From Meghimatium bilineatum (lineage: Eukaryota > Mollusca > Gastropoda > Stylommatophora > Philomycidae): 64,000 bases of DNA. Shown in pieces: positions 54,990-64,000 of the stretch. The notes beneath the pieces were generated by a model. It did not search any database and was not told the origin of the DNA. It saw only the letters and a program-made list of their open reading frames with translations. The stretch spans positions 8,878,437-8,942,436 of the forward strand of contig CM067307.1 in NCBI GenBank assembly GCA_034231615.1, given 5' to 3'. How positions within the stretch are numbered: the first letter of the stretch is position 1; the number at the start of each line of letters is the position of its first letter. The position numbers and the translations under genes are program-made.

Positions 54990-55215
54990 AAACGGTGTGT
55001 GCTGAGAAGAACACAGCTTGAACACTTAATAACCACTGGAAAGATCAAGGGGAGAAGAGATAGGGGACGACAAAGAGAAAAGTTGCTAGATGGACTTGTA
55101 TTGTGGCACGGTAGAAGCTCACCAACCAAGCTTATTGACAATACAAGAGACAGAGAGTCTTGGAGAAACATCATCGCCTATTCCATTCGGCATTACACTT
55201 GATTGATTGATTGAT
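54990..55215 (+). mobile_element. LINE 3' end with (TTGA)n tail
   Basis: LEHLITTGKIKGRRDRGRQR then a stop and TTGATTGATTGATTG. Starts 45 bp after DDAH exon 2. Confidence 0.68.
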
Positions 55216-55804
55216 TGTTTTTATTATCTTTTAGCAAACTGCATAAATAATTCACCAACTACAAGAAGTCTAATTCTTTCTCATGTTTCTTAAGTTAAAT
55301 GAGTTTGACTGAAAAGTCTAGATATTGCAGTTAAGCTGTAAACCATAATCAATGCACTATGCTCTTCAGACTAAAATCTGCTCATTTGAAGGAGTTTGAA
55401 AAACAAAAGCAGTAGAAATATTTTTAATTTACCTGTAGTTCCTTCTTTTCCTTTTTTTTAAAACCAATATCATTTAGGGGTGCATAAATAATAAACCACA
55501 TCATTCCAAACACCTTTTTCCCAATTTTCTTAAGTTATCTCAGCTACTCTAATTCTTCCTGTCTCTGCTTTTACTCCTCTTCTTATTGTGTTACCTGACC
55601 TACCCTCTCTTCTTGTTAATTAAAACCTCTTGACATAGTTTTTTGGTAATACATGTTTCTGGATTTTGTAGTGTGCAAACCATTAAGTGCTACTTCCTTC
55701 TCAGAATTTATTGAACTGAATCTTTCCTCTTCTTTCCCATAAGCATGTGCCCAAACCACTACAGAGTAGTGAAATTCGATGATGAGTTGTGGAAGAGAAC
55801 ACAC

Positions 55805-56080
55805 CAGGGTTGTTGGAAGTAAAGATAAAAAGTAGGAAATGAAGATGGATAGGACACATCCTCAGGAAAATGTGACAACATAACCAGGCGAGTCTGGAAC
55901 TCATAGAAAAAGAGGAGTGTTAGAAAACTTCTGATCAACTGGAGAAGAACAGTGGAGTGAGACTTAATCAATTGGGAACTCTATGGCACACATGAAGAGT
56001 ACAGAACAGCACAGAAGTCTTTGGAGATCTTCAGTTGCAGCCTTATGTTTCACAAGGAACTGAAAGAAAATAGATAGATA
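55805..56080 (+). mobile_element. LINE C-terminal fragment
   Basis: RWIGHILRKM followed by a Lys-rich end with broken frames is the usual terminal signature of many LINE RTs. Confidence 0.5.
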
Positions 56081-56784
56081 TACTGCGAATTGGAGATTCT
56101 ATGCAGACACCTATTTATAAGTCTGTCTGTGAATATCCTACCATGTCTCCCTATACAGAAGACCTATTTGATGTAGGAATAAAAAATATGCTGGTCACTG
56201 TTTTAATTGTTGAGTGCCTTATATTTGTAAACATTGCAAATATCCTTCTTGTTTTTTTGTATATGAATATTTTCTTAACCTTCTATACTCTACTTTGGGT
56301 TTCTCTCAAAATCAGTGAACGCGTCAACATTCATTTCTGCTCTCGTAGGTTCCCCAAAACTTGATCTCATACCAATTTCCTTAGAATTGTTTGTCCTAAT
56401 AGTCAATGGTGGTAAAAATATTTTTCCAGTTGAAATGATTAATTGAAACTGGACCAACCGATAAGGAAGCCACCACATTTAACCACTGAACAGCTGAAGA
56501 TTGCAATGATTCTTTATTGACATGTAAAATTGAGTCAGTTAAATTGTCTTACTGAAAGATATTTATTAATAACTTGCTTACCCGATCATGAGGTTGGGAG
56601 CTTTTACTCTTTCTTCCCTGTGCTAGGTAGGCGATGGTAGGTACATGCCATGTTCAGCTGTGTTGTATCTGTATAGAGGGTGATAGAGATAAAGGTTTTT
56701 GGTAGTAATAGTTGTTTCTTCAGGTCTTCTTCATTCATTCTCAGCAAACTTCAGCAGATAAGCAGAATGTAGTCCAGAGAAATA

Positions 56785-57470
56785 TAAAGAAAACAGAAGT
56801 AATGGCTATTTCAAAGAAACAAAATAACACACCTTGCAAGATCAAAGTGAATGAAATAGTATTAAAACGAGTCCACCAATTCAAATATTTAGGTACAACG
56901 ATTACAGCAGATGGAAGATGTTCAACAGAAATAAGAAGCAGAATAGGGCAGGCAAAAAACAAAATTCAGAAAAATGAAAATTATATTGTGTAATATGATC
57001 TTGTCATTAGAAGTGAGAAAGAGAGTTCTGCAGTGCTAAATAACTCCTATACTAACATATGGGTGCGAGTCTTGGACAATAAACAAACTGGAAAGTGGGA
57101 AATTAGAGGCAACAGAGATGTGGTTCTACAGAAGAATGCTAAGAATACCATGGACTGCCAGAAAAACTAACGTGGAGGTGTTAAAAGAATCAAATGCGTA
57201 ACAGACCTAAATCAATATACGAAAAAGACATTCTTCATTTTTTTACCACTTCATGAGACAGGCAGGTTTAGAGAACATAGTCACAACAGGCAAAATTGAA
57301 GGCAACAGAGACAGAGGGCAACAACGTGAGAAAATATTAGACAGTTTGACAACTTGTCACGGCAAGGAAACAACAACGACTTTGATACATAATACTGTGG
57401 ACAAGAGAGCTGTGGAGAGCCATGACCGCCTACGCCAGCCGGCATGGCACCTGATGATGATGATAAGAGA
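56785..57470 (+). mobile_element. LINE RT C-terminal fragment (family 5)
   Basis: + strand: KTEVMAISKKQNNTPCKIKV, HQFKYLGTTITADGRCSTEI, then in other frames the thumb and a C-terminus (DRGQQREKILDSLTTCHGKE). At least three frameshifts. DDAH intron 2. Confidence 0.75.
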
Positions 57471-57559
57471 AAATGGAAGTGATAATTTATTTTTCAGAAA
57501 AAAACCCAGCAAAAACAAACATAGATGACTCATTTATTCTTGGTGGAGTTCTGGCGTAT

Positions 57560-58227
57560 AATCCACTTTAAATTTCACGAATGTGTTTTATTTCTGAAGC
57601 ACAGCAAGGGGCACAAAGATACTTGACACACTGTGCACATATTGAGTCTTCTACAGTTTCACATGTCCTGCCCCTTCAAGTCACTTACCTGCCTAGCAAA
57701 ATTGTTAGTTTTGGTTATCATCATGTTCATATAGCCTGTCTACCTCACTAACGTTATCAAGCTAGGTCCAATGGTCTTACAACTTTAGAAAAGTTTTGCG
57801 AAACCAGAGTTGGCTATTACCAGAAGGAACATGATCACTATCAACTGCATCGTCTCCCTCGGACACGTGGGATGAAGAGTTAGCTTTTCCATCGATGGTC
57901 ATATAGTATAGTGTATTCAATATAATGGAGTAAGATCTACGTCTGTAAATCCCAAGAAATCCTCGTCATCAGAATCCATACACATAACAGACGACTAAAA
58001 ATTAAACTACTGCTCTGAAATACTGCCTTCTTCGAAAATAATCACAGGGAAAGGGCATTTTATTATTGCTAGCCTCGTTTCCATTGTTACCCTAGATGCA
58101 TAACCTTATACTTAATACTGTTTTCATTGTTAGAAGAGTCCATAGCAACATGTGCGCTGACGATCCGATGGCTGGGAAACAGCACATCATTCGTTGTGTG
58201 TGTGCATGTAAACTTTTTAAGGGTTAA
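57560..58227 (-). pseudogene. Degenerate piggyBac-like element
   Basis: On the - strand an acidic N-terminus (MDSDDEDFLGFTDVDL near 57990-57943) is followed by a frameshifted Ser/Asp-rich part, and much further on by a Cys-rich end (SICAQCVKYLCAPCC near 57650-57605, stop near 57572) typical of piggyBac transposases. The central catalytic region is missing. The 5' end has TTAA at 58224-58227 followed, on the - strand, by CCCTTAAAAAG, as expected for a piggyBac terminus; the opposite terminus was not found. Lies in DDAH intron 2. Confidence 0.55.
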
Positions 58228-58381
58228 GTTGTGCATGCATTGTTCACAGCCTAAATATTGAGAGGTTTAGTCTTTGCAATATAGTATATTTATGGTGTTG
58301 TGGGGATTTGTTTATTGATAAAATAAATATTTTGTTTTTTATCACGAGAATTGAGCTTGTAATGTATGTCTGTACACTTAG

Positions 58382-58581
58382 GGAAGGAGATCTTTGTTGG
58401 TGTGGGTAAGAGAACAAATGAGGCAGGAGCACAAGCTGTTGCTGAAGCATTCCCAGAATATGCTGTGTCAAAGGTCAACTTTGCCAACTGTGAGGCTCTT
58501 CACTTGAAGGATGTTTTTAACATGGCTGGTCGCAATGTCATGGCAGTGGCTCCAGGTCCAGATGTCCAGACTGTGTTACGG
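58382..58581 (+). CDS. DDAH1: DDAH coding exon 3 (catalytic His)
   Basis: Encodes GKEIFVGVGKRTNEAGAQ and onward to residue 195. The FVGxxKRTNxxGA motif and LHLK (about 168-171) are diagnostic; the His of LHLK is the catalytic base in the family. Acceptor CACTTAG, donor GTTAGT, phase 0 at the end. Confidence 0.94.
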
Positions 58582-58751
58582 GTTAGTGATCAAGATATTA
58601 ATACTGTTTTAATTTATCTTCTAGTGCTGTTCTAACAGTGATGTTTTTCAACTGTGTATAATCCTGTGTGATAAAATTTGGTTTTCATTAATATTCTTAT
58701 AAATGGCTCTGCTTGCCGATAACGTATTTTGTTTCTTTTTTTGCAAGTGTG

Positions 58752-58992
58752 TTATCAGGACTGAAATGGTAGCAGAGAATAGTAACACTGTTTACCTTCA
58801 ATGCAAGTAGGTTTTGGGGTGGAGTTTGCTGTCCCATATTGGGTTAAAGTGACTCAGAGGCCATGCTGAAGTTGGATTGGTTAGGCCTAAAGGTGTAGAT
58901 AGTACAGCTAAACTGTACACTATGACACAACGCTTTCCGTTATCCGGAGCACATCCTGCTAATCTGCAGGAGTTTGAGAACGAACGCAGAAG
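58752..58992 (+). mobile_element. SINE family A copy
   Basis: Moderately diverged copy in DDAH intron 3, ending GAACGAACGCAGAAG. Confidence 0.65.
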
Positions 58993-59063
58993 TTTCTTTT
59001 TAAAAATGTGAATTTCATGCCGCTAAATATATTGTTATTAATTGTTGATGTTCTGAATAACAG

Positions 59064-59195
59064 CAAATGCAGGATGTGGCTGATTACCCGTACCAGGTCA
59101 TGCAGATGGACTCACGTATGGCAACAGATATGGTGTATGTTAATGGTCACTTGATACACCATGTCCGAAGTGAGATGGGAGATAAGAGCTACGGG
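59064..59195 (+). CDS. DDAH1: DDAH coding exon 4
   Basis: Encodes QMQDVADYPYQVMQMDSRMA to KSYG (residues 196-239), including the conserved VYVNGHLIHH strand. Acceptor AACAG, donor GTAAGT, phase 0. The C-terminal segment with the catalytic Cys (about 45 residues, CCS motif in the family) does not appear before 64000, so the gene continues past the right edge. Confidence 0.92.
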
Positions 59196-59479
59196 GTAAG
59201 TGAAAGCTCTAGGATAATTTTCTTTGTTGTAATCACCAGGAATTGCAGACAAATGAGCTCTAGTATACTTTAGTGTAATGGGGAAGTTTCTCAAAAGCTT
59301 TATTTCTTAGCCAGAAGATTCTAGATGTTAACAGTGTACAAAGTTTTGAGAAGAAATTATAGCTTTTAGCAATGTGCAAAGCTTTGAGAAGAAGTTTTGT
59401 ATGTGCTTGAAATTTATGTCCACAATTTGCTTACATCTGTGAGGTCTCTTTGTATATGTGGTAATTTAAATAGACTAAG

Positions 59480-59700
59480 ACTGGTTCCATCATGTATGTC
59501 CATGTGGGCAGGAAGCGCAGACCACGGAACATATCCTACAAGACTGAATGTATACTAAACAGGTTGAGGGAGGAGCAGTGGCCCACAGTGACAGACATCC
59601 ACAGAAAGCTGTATGTGATTCTTGAGGAGTTTTCAAATACAGCAACATTTATCAAGGAAACTAAACTTGCTGTGTAGACATTTTAAACTGTGAATGAGAT
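59480..59700 (+). mobile_element. 3' end of LINE family 4
   Basis: Same Cys/His end and LYVILEEFSNTATFIKETKL; diverged tail runs into the 21-bp array. Confidence 0.68.
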
Positions 59701-59703
59701 GAA

Positions 59704-60215
59704 GATATATGTGATGTTCCTTCTTATATATGTGATGTCTCTTCTTATATATGTGATGTTCCTTCTTATATATGTGATGTCTCTTCTTATATATGTGATG
59801 TTCCTTCTTATATATGTGATGTCTCTTCTTATATATGTGATGTCTCTTCTTATATATGTGATGTCTCTCTATGTGGTGTCTCTTCTTTTATATGTATATG
59901 TGATGTCTCTTCTTATATATGTGATGTCTCTTCTTATATATGTGATGTCTCTCTATGTGGTGTCTCTTTTATATGTATATGTGATGTCTCTTCTTATATA
60001 TGTGATGTCTCTTCTTATATATGTGATGTCTCTTCTTATATATGTGATGTCTCTTCTTATATATGTGATGTCTCTTCTTATATATGTGATGTCCCTTCTT
60101 ATATATGTGATGTCTCTTCTTATATATGTGGTGTCTCTTCTTATATATGTGATGTCTCTTCTTATATATCTGGTGTTCATTTTTATATATGTGATGTCTT
60201 CTGCCTACATGTCTT
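59704..60215. repeat. Tandem array, 21-bp unit, about 24 copies
   Basis: Unit TATATGTGATGTCTCTTCT plus TA. Period divisible by 3, so a 213-codon + strand frame (7-residue hydrophobic repeat, YVMSLLI) stays open through it. No sign that it is translated. Confidence 0.93.
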
Positions 60216-60654
60216 GTACATGTGATATCTCTTCTTATTTATCTACATTTAATCTGCTTACATATCTTGTATATATATGTTTGTTTGTTTATGTTCATTC
60301 TCAAACTCCCACCAGATCTCTCTTGTTGTAGAACAATGGTTCACGGGTCGTAGTCCGGAGAATGGGAGTGAATTTTGCATCCGTCTGCTGCGAGTCTTGT
60401 ATATGACCTGTATTATCTGATAATGTATCTTGCTTGTGGGTCACTTTGACCTTATATGGCATGACACAGCCAAACTCAATATGAAAACTGCCTTATAGTT
60501 GTCTCTTTGACATGCTTGGCAGATAACAATATAACTTTTTTTGTGCTTCCTTTACTGGGCCTAACAACACAACAAGTGTTAATGTATCTTACCAACTTGT
60601 ATGTATCTGCTTAAGTGTAATTTGTCAATCACTATCTGGTTGTATGTGATTTCT

Positions 60655-60735
60655 TTTTCAGCGTTCATTCTCAAACTCCTGCCGGATCTTGTAGCAGGAC
60701 CATGATCCTTTTAGATTTCCAGCAGGATGTCTTCA
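60655..60735 (-). mobile_element. SINE family B fragment
   Basis: 3' half only. A second, weaker fragment lies at 60290-60370. Confidence 0.5.
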
Positions 60736-60990
60736 GTGATATTTGATTTCTCTATCTCTGTCTGGTTATATGTGATTTGTCTATCTGGTTAAATGTGATT
60801 TGTCTCTCTCTATCTGGTTATATATAGTTTGTATTTCTATCTGGTTATATGTGATTTGTCTCTAACTGGTTATATGTTATTTGCCTCTCTCTATCTGGTT
60901 ATATATGGTTTGTATTTCTATCTGGTTATATGTGATTTTTGTCTCTGTCTATCTGGTTAAATATGGTTTGTATTTCTGTCTGCTTATATG
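60735..60990. repeat. Imperfect tandem array, ~28-bp unit
   Basis: CTATCTGGTTATATGTGATT and TTTGTCTCTC variants repeated about nine times. Confidence 0.8.
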
Positions 60991-61019
60991 TTATTTTACC
61001 CCTGTGTTGCCGGTCCCCC

Positions 61020-61330
61020 GAGATGGGAGCAAAATTGTGTTTGTTAGTCTGTTTTCGTTCCTGATTTTGTCTCTTTTTGTTACTCCAAGGATTCTATGTA
61101 GACAGGTCATTTCTGTTGTAACAAATTTTCTTTTGGATTCTGTTGTTAGTGTCCACGTTTGACATTGGTAACATAGGTATGGTATGATGATTGTTTTATA
61201 TAGTGCTGTTTTGGTGTTTATGCTCACATATTTATTTTTGGTGAAAATAGGAGACATCTACCCCAAGATCCGGTATGCTATGTTGCATCTATGTTGGATT
61301 TCTTCGGTGTTTTTCCCATTTGATGATAAG
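61020..61330 (-). mobile_element. LINE thumb fragment (related to family 2)
   Basis: - strand frame contains INTKTALYKTIIIPYLCYQC and TEMTCLHRILGVTKRDKIRN, a common RT C-terminal signature. Confidence 0.7.
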
Positions 61331-61493
61331 AGTTGGTGCTAATCAATATAAAACTGCATTCTGACATCTTGTCTTAATTTCTCTATCTAGTCTCCTATCT
61401 TCTGAGAAACACTGGCTAGGTACTTAAATTCCTTTACTTGGTTGAGTTTTGTACCGTTTTTGTGGTTATGTAATCCACATAAATACAATGGTT

Positions 61494-62870
61494 GGTTGGT
61501 TGGTTGCTGATCCAGCGGTCCATGGGCTCATGCTCTTTGACCCAATGCCATTGTGTGATATATGCATGTGTTTGTGAGTTGTTGTTTTGTTTCATATAAT
61601 GTGTTCCATTTATCTGGCCCTGGAGGGAGAAGCCTTTTCCTGATGTCATCCAGCGCTGGACATTCAAAAAGGTGGTGGTCAACAGTTTCATATGGATGAG
61701 TGCACAGCCGGCAACCTGGAGTGTGTTGTGGTTGTATTCTGATCAGGTGATTGTTAAGCTGTACATGTTGTGTGCGCAGTCGGAATATGATACTCTGGTC
61801 TTTTCTTTCCAGCAGGTTGATATTGTCTTTAGGATTTGGTCTGGTCATATATTTATAGATTTCCCTACCAGTGTTTCCCATGGCCCATCTGTTCATCCAA
61901 TTTTCTTTGTTCACAGATTTCAGAATCATTTTAACTGTGTGCATTGTTGTTTCTGTATAAGGCTTTCTTATTGTGCTCCCCTCTTTGCTAGTCTGTCTGC
62001 CTTATCATTACCAGGTGTGTTTGAGTGGCCAGGAATCCACTGCATAACAATGTTGACATCAAAAGATGTGAGCAGCTGGTTGGCATGGTGGTATATTTCA
62101 GCTAGCTCAGGTTTACAATGTCCATCACGTTCCAGTGCTTGGAGAGCAGACATAGAGTCTGTAAAAATAACAATGTTTTGGACTTTTGATGGGAAGGCAT
62201 CAAATATGGTCTTCAGGTGGTACAAGGCAATTTCTAGTACTGTTATTTCAGCTTCATAGTTAGAACATATCTCCCCACAGGCATCAAACAACTCATCAGA
62301 TGTTTTGTCTGGATATTCTATATAGACACCATAACCTGCTTTGATGATGGCTTTGAAGGCAGACCCATATAGACATGAATCCATTGTTCTGGGTAGGTGT
62401 CTATTGTTTTCTGTGTTGCTTTCATAAGACTTACTGGGTCGGAACGTTTCGTTGCATTATCTCTTAACTGTGTTTTGATTTCTGGCAATTTAAAGCCTGC
62501 GTGTGGTGGTAAACATTTTTCTACTCTTTGCAGTTCTTGTCTGGAAGGTGATAACTGTCTTTTATTTCATTGACATGGCTCAGGACTGACTTTTGTTTTA
62601 TTCTGTGGTTTGGTTCCCAGTTTTCTACAAGTTGTTTATTTGGGTGGTCTTTGTTCATTCTTTTGCTTCTTTCATAAGTCTCCATTGCAGCCATATCTCT
62701 CCGCATCTCAAGGGGTTCTACATTTGTATGTATTTCACATGCAGCCGTCGGTGTAGATCTCATTGCTCCACTAATAAGACGTAGGGCATTGTTCTGCACT
62801 CTGTCTAGGGATTCTACATTTGTCGTGGAACATAAATACAATAGGCTAGGTATATTAGAAGGACTGTATC
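61494..62870 (-). mobile_element. 5'-truncated LINE with RNase H (family 1)
   Basis: - strand pieces in order: end of reverse transcriptase (RVQNNALRLISGAMRSTPTA, 62841-62521), RNase H (about 62384-61968; acidic residues in IVIFTDSMSALQAL; WIPGHSNTPGNDKADRLA), a C-terminal zinc-knuckle-like CRLCTHPYETVDHHLFEC, then a 3' UTR ending in (AACC)n. Two frameshifts at least. The order RT, RNase H, Cys/His motif is typical of I/Jockey-type LINEs. Confidence 0.85.
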
Positions 62871-62879
62871 AGGGTTGCC

Positions 62880-63180
62880 ACGCAAAGGAAAAGTATACTC
62901 GAGTCAAGAAATATCTTTTTCGATGTCTTTTTTCCCCCCATTTATCGTCGTAAAATTTTCACACACCTATTATATCAGACATATACAGACAAAACTATCA
63001 CAATATGTTCAGTATTCAATTCTTTATTAACATGTCCAAAAATTATTTAAAAATCTCGAAAAACAAAAAAACTTTTTGCATTTTCCAAACACCAACAAAA
63101 ATACTTTAAAAAAAAAAATGATGTGGCAGTGTAGAAAGTGCGTAATCTAATGCAGCATGCTAATGGTTAAAAGACATGAC
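62880..63180. other. No gene seen
   Basis: AT-rich sequence with A-tracts between two LINE fragments. Confidence 0.5.
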
Positions 63181-63184
63181 ACTT

Positions 63185-63350
63185 TGTTGAAGACATTACT
63201 TGAGGGTAGAATCGAGTAGATGTAAGAGGTAGACAGAGATACAAGTGGGAGGGAAACATCACAATGCACCACCAAAGCAAGAGACAGAGGATGTTGGAGG
63301 TTTGTTGCAGCCAACCTTTCTTATAGAGATGGCACTTGATGATGATATGT
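63185..63350 (+). mobile_element. LINE 3' end with GAT-rich tail
   Basis: Second copy of the fragment at 13430-13655, shorter. Confidence 0.6.
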
Positions 63351-63404
63351 GATTTATCTACCTCAATTCTTTGCTTATTAATAATGACGTAACTGATATT
63401 ATAT

Positions 63405-63540
63405 CAAATTTTTGTGCCATTTTTATATCTATTATTTTATCAAATTTATTGTGTCATTTTTATATCTATTATTTTATCAAATTTATTGTGCCATTTTTAT
63501 ATCTATTATTTTATCAAATTTATTGTGTCATTTTTACAAA
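63405..63540. repeat. Tandem array, 35-bp unit, about 4 copies
   Basis: Unit contains CATTTTTATATCTATTATTT and TATCAAATTTATTGTG. Confidence 0.9.
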
Positions 63541-63714
63541 CCACTGACATCTATTATTCCATAACTATATCCTTACTGGCATCCATTTATGTATGTAACA
63601 TATGCTGACATATTGTCACAACGTATTTGATTATTTCTAGCATGTTTGATGACTCCGCATATGCTTATCACTGCATCTAAATCTGCTTACTTGTAAACAA
63701 CATATTTTTTGTTT

Positions 63715-63835
63715 TTGTTTCATGATACTTAGCCTTATATATGCCTGTGTATGAGGAATATGTGTGTGTCATGATTCTTGGCCTTATATATGCGTGTGTG
63801 TATGAGGAATATGTGTGTTTCATGATACTTAGCCT
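63715..63835. repeat. Tandem array, ~52-bp unit, about 2.3 copies
   Basis: Unit contains CTTGGCCTTATATATGCGTG and TGTATGAGGAATATGTGTG. Confidence 0.85.
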
Positions 63836-63894
63836 TAGAAGAGACAAATACTAAATCAAGTACACAGGTTACTAAAGATAACTATCAATATCTT

Positions 63895-64000
63895 CTTCTT
63901 CTGCGTTCATTCTCAAACTCCTACTGAATCTAGCAGGACCATGGTCCTGCTAGATTTCCAGTAGGATGTAGTCCAGAAAATGGAAATGCGTTGTGTCGCC
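63895..64000 (-). mobile_element. SINE family B copy cut by the window edge
   Basis: Reverse-orientation copy beginning with TCTTCTTCTGCGTTCATTCT and still matching the family at the last base. Confidence 0.75.

Noticed and set aside
61672-62259. 195-codon + strand frame
   Set aside because: Antisense shadow of the RNase H and C-terminal region of the - strand LINE.
59200-64000. Last DDAH exon with the catalytic Cys
   Set aside because: Looked for a CCS-containing block in all + strand frames and found none; the exon must lie beyond the window.

Overview
The window is animal nuclear DNA. Protein-coding exons are small, flanked by ordinary GT..AG splice sites, and scattered through introns of 0.9 to 4 kb. 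Most of the remaining sequence is transposon debris and tandem arrays. Two genes are recognisable by conserved protein sequence: a TBRG1-type FYRN/FYRC nuclear protein (+ strand, 14856-32631, apparently all coding exons) and a DDAH-type dimethylarginine dimethylaminohydrolase (+ strand, from 53613, last exon(s) beyond the right edge). A third gene on the - strand (start codon near 7805, running off the left edge) is inferred from three exons whose splice phases fit; I do not recognise its product. The repeat load (tRNA-derived SINEs, non-LTR retrotransposons with RNase H, long minisatellites) fits an invertebrate, perhaps a mollusc, but the species is not determined.

Layout. 1-8 kb: the unidentified - strand gene, SINE copies, an 18-bp array, and a composite retroposon carrying a 51-bp minisatellite with a 322-bp inverted-repeat element nested inside it (5168-6425). 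8-14.8 kb: LINE debris, including a copy whose 5' part is inverted, and a 1 kb retroposon copy. 14.8-32.6 kb: TBRG1, nine coding exons; its introns hold SINEs, RNase H-encoding LINE fragments and arrays of 29, 41 and 55 bp units. 32.6-53.5 kb: no convincing gene, but arrays of 25, 49, 51, 34 and 59 bp units, LINE fragments, a second copy of the composite retroposon with about 18 units of its minisatellite, a third copy with one unit, and a full 1097-bp retroposon with target-site duplications. 53.6-59.2 kb: DDAH exons 1-4, with a degenerate piggyBac-like element and LINE fragments in intron 2. 59.2-64 kb: a 21-bp array, LINE fragments and a SINE cut by the right edge.

The most informative layer is the repeats. 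At least three short element families (called A, B and E here) and a 1.1 kb element (H) end in the same (GAA)n tail and sit between direct repeats of 8 to 15 bp, the sign of target-primed retroposition. A, B and E also share an internal core. A LINE family whose 3' end carries the same GAA tail is present in four truncated copies and is the natural candidate for the enzyme source. A composite retroposon carries an internal minisatellite expanded to very different lengths in its three copies, an arrangement like the primate SVA elements. The two known genes have no visible functional link: TBRG1 is a nuclear growth regulator, DDAH a cytosolic enzyme of methylarginine breakdown.
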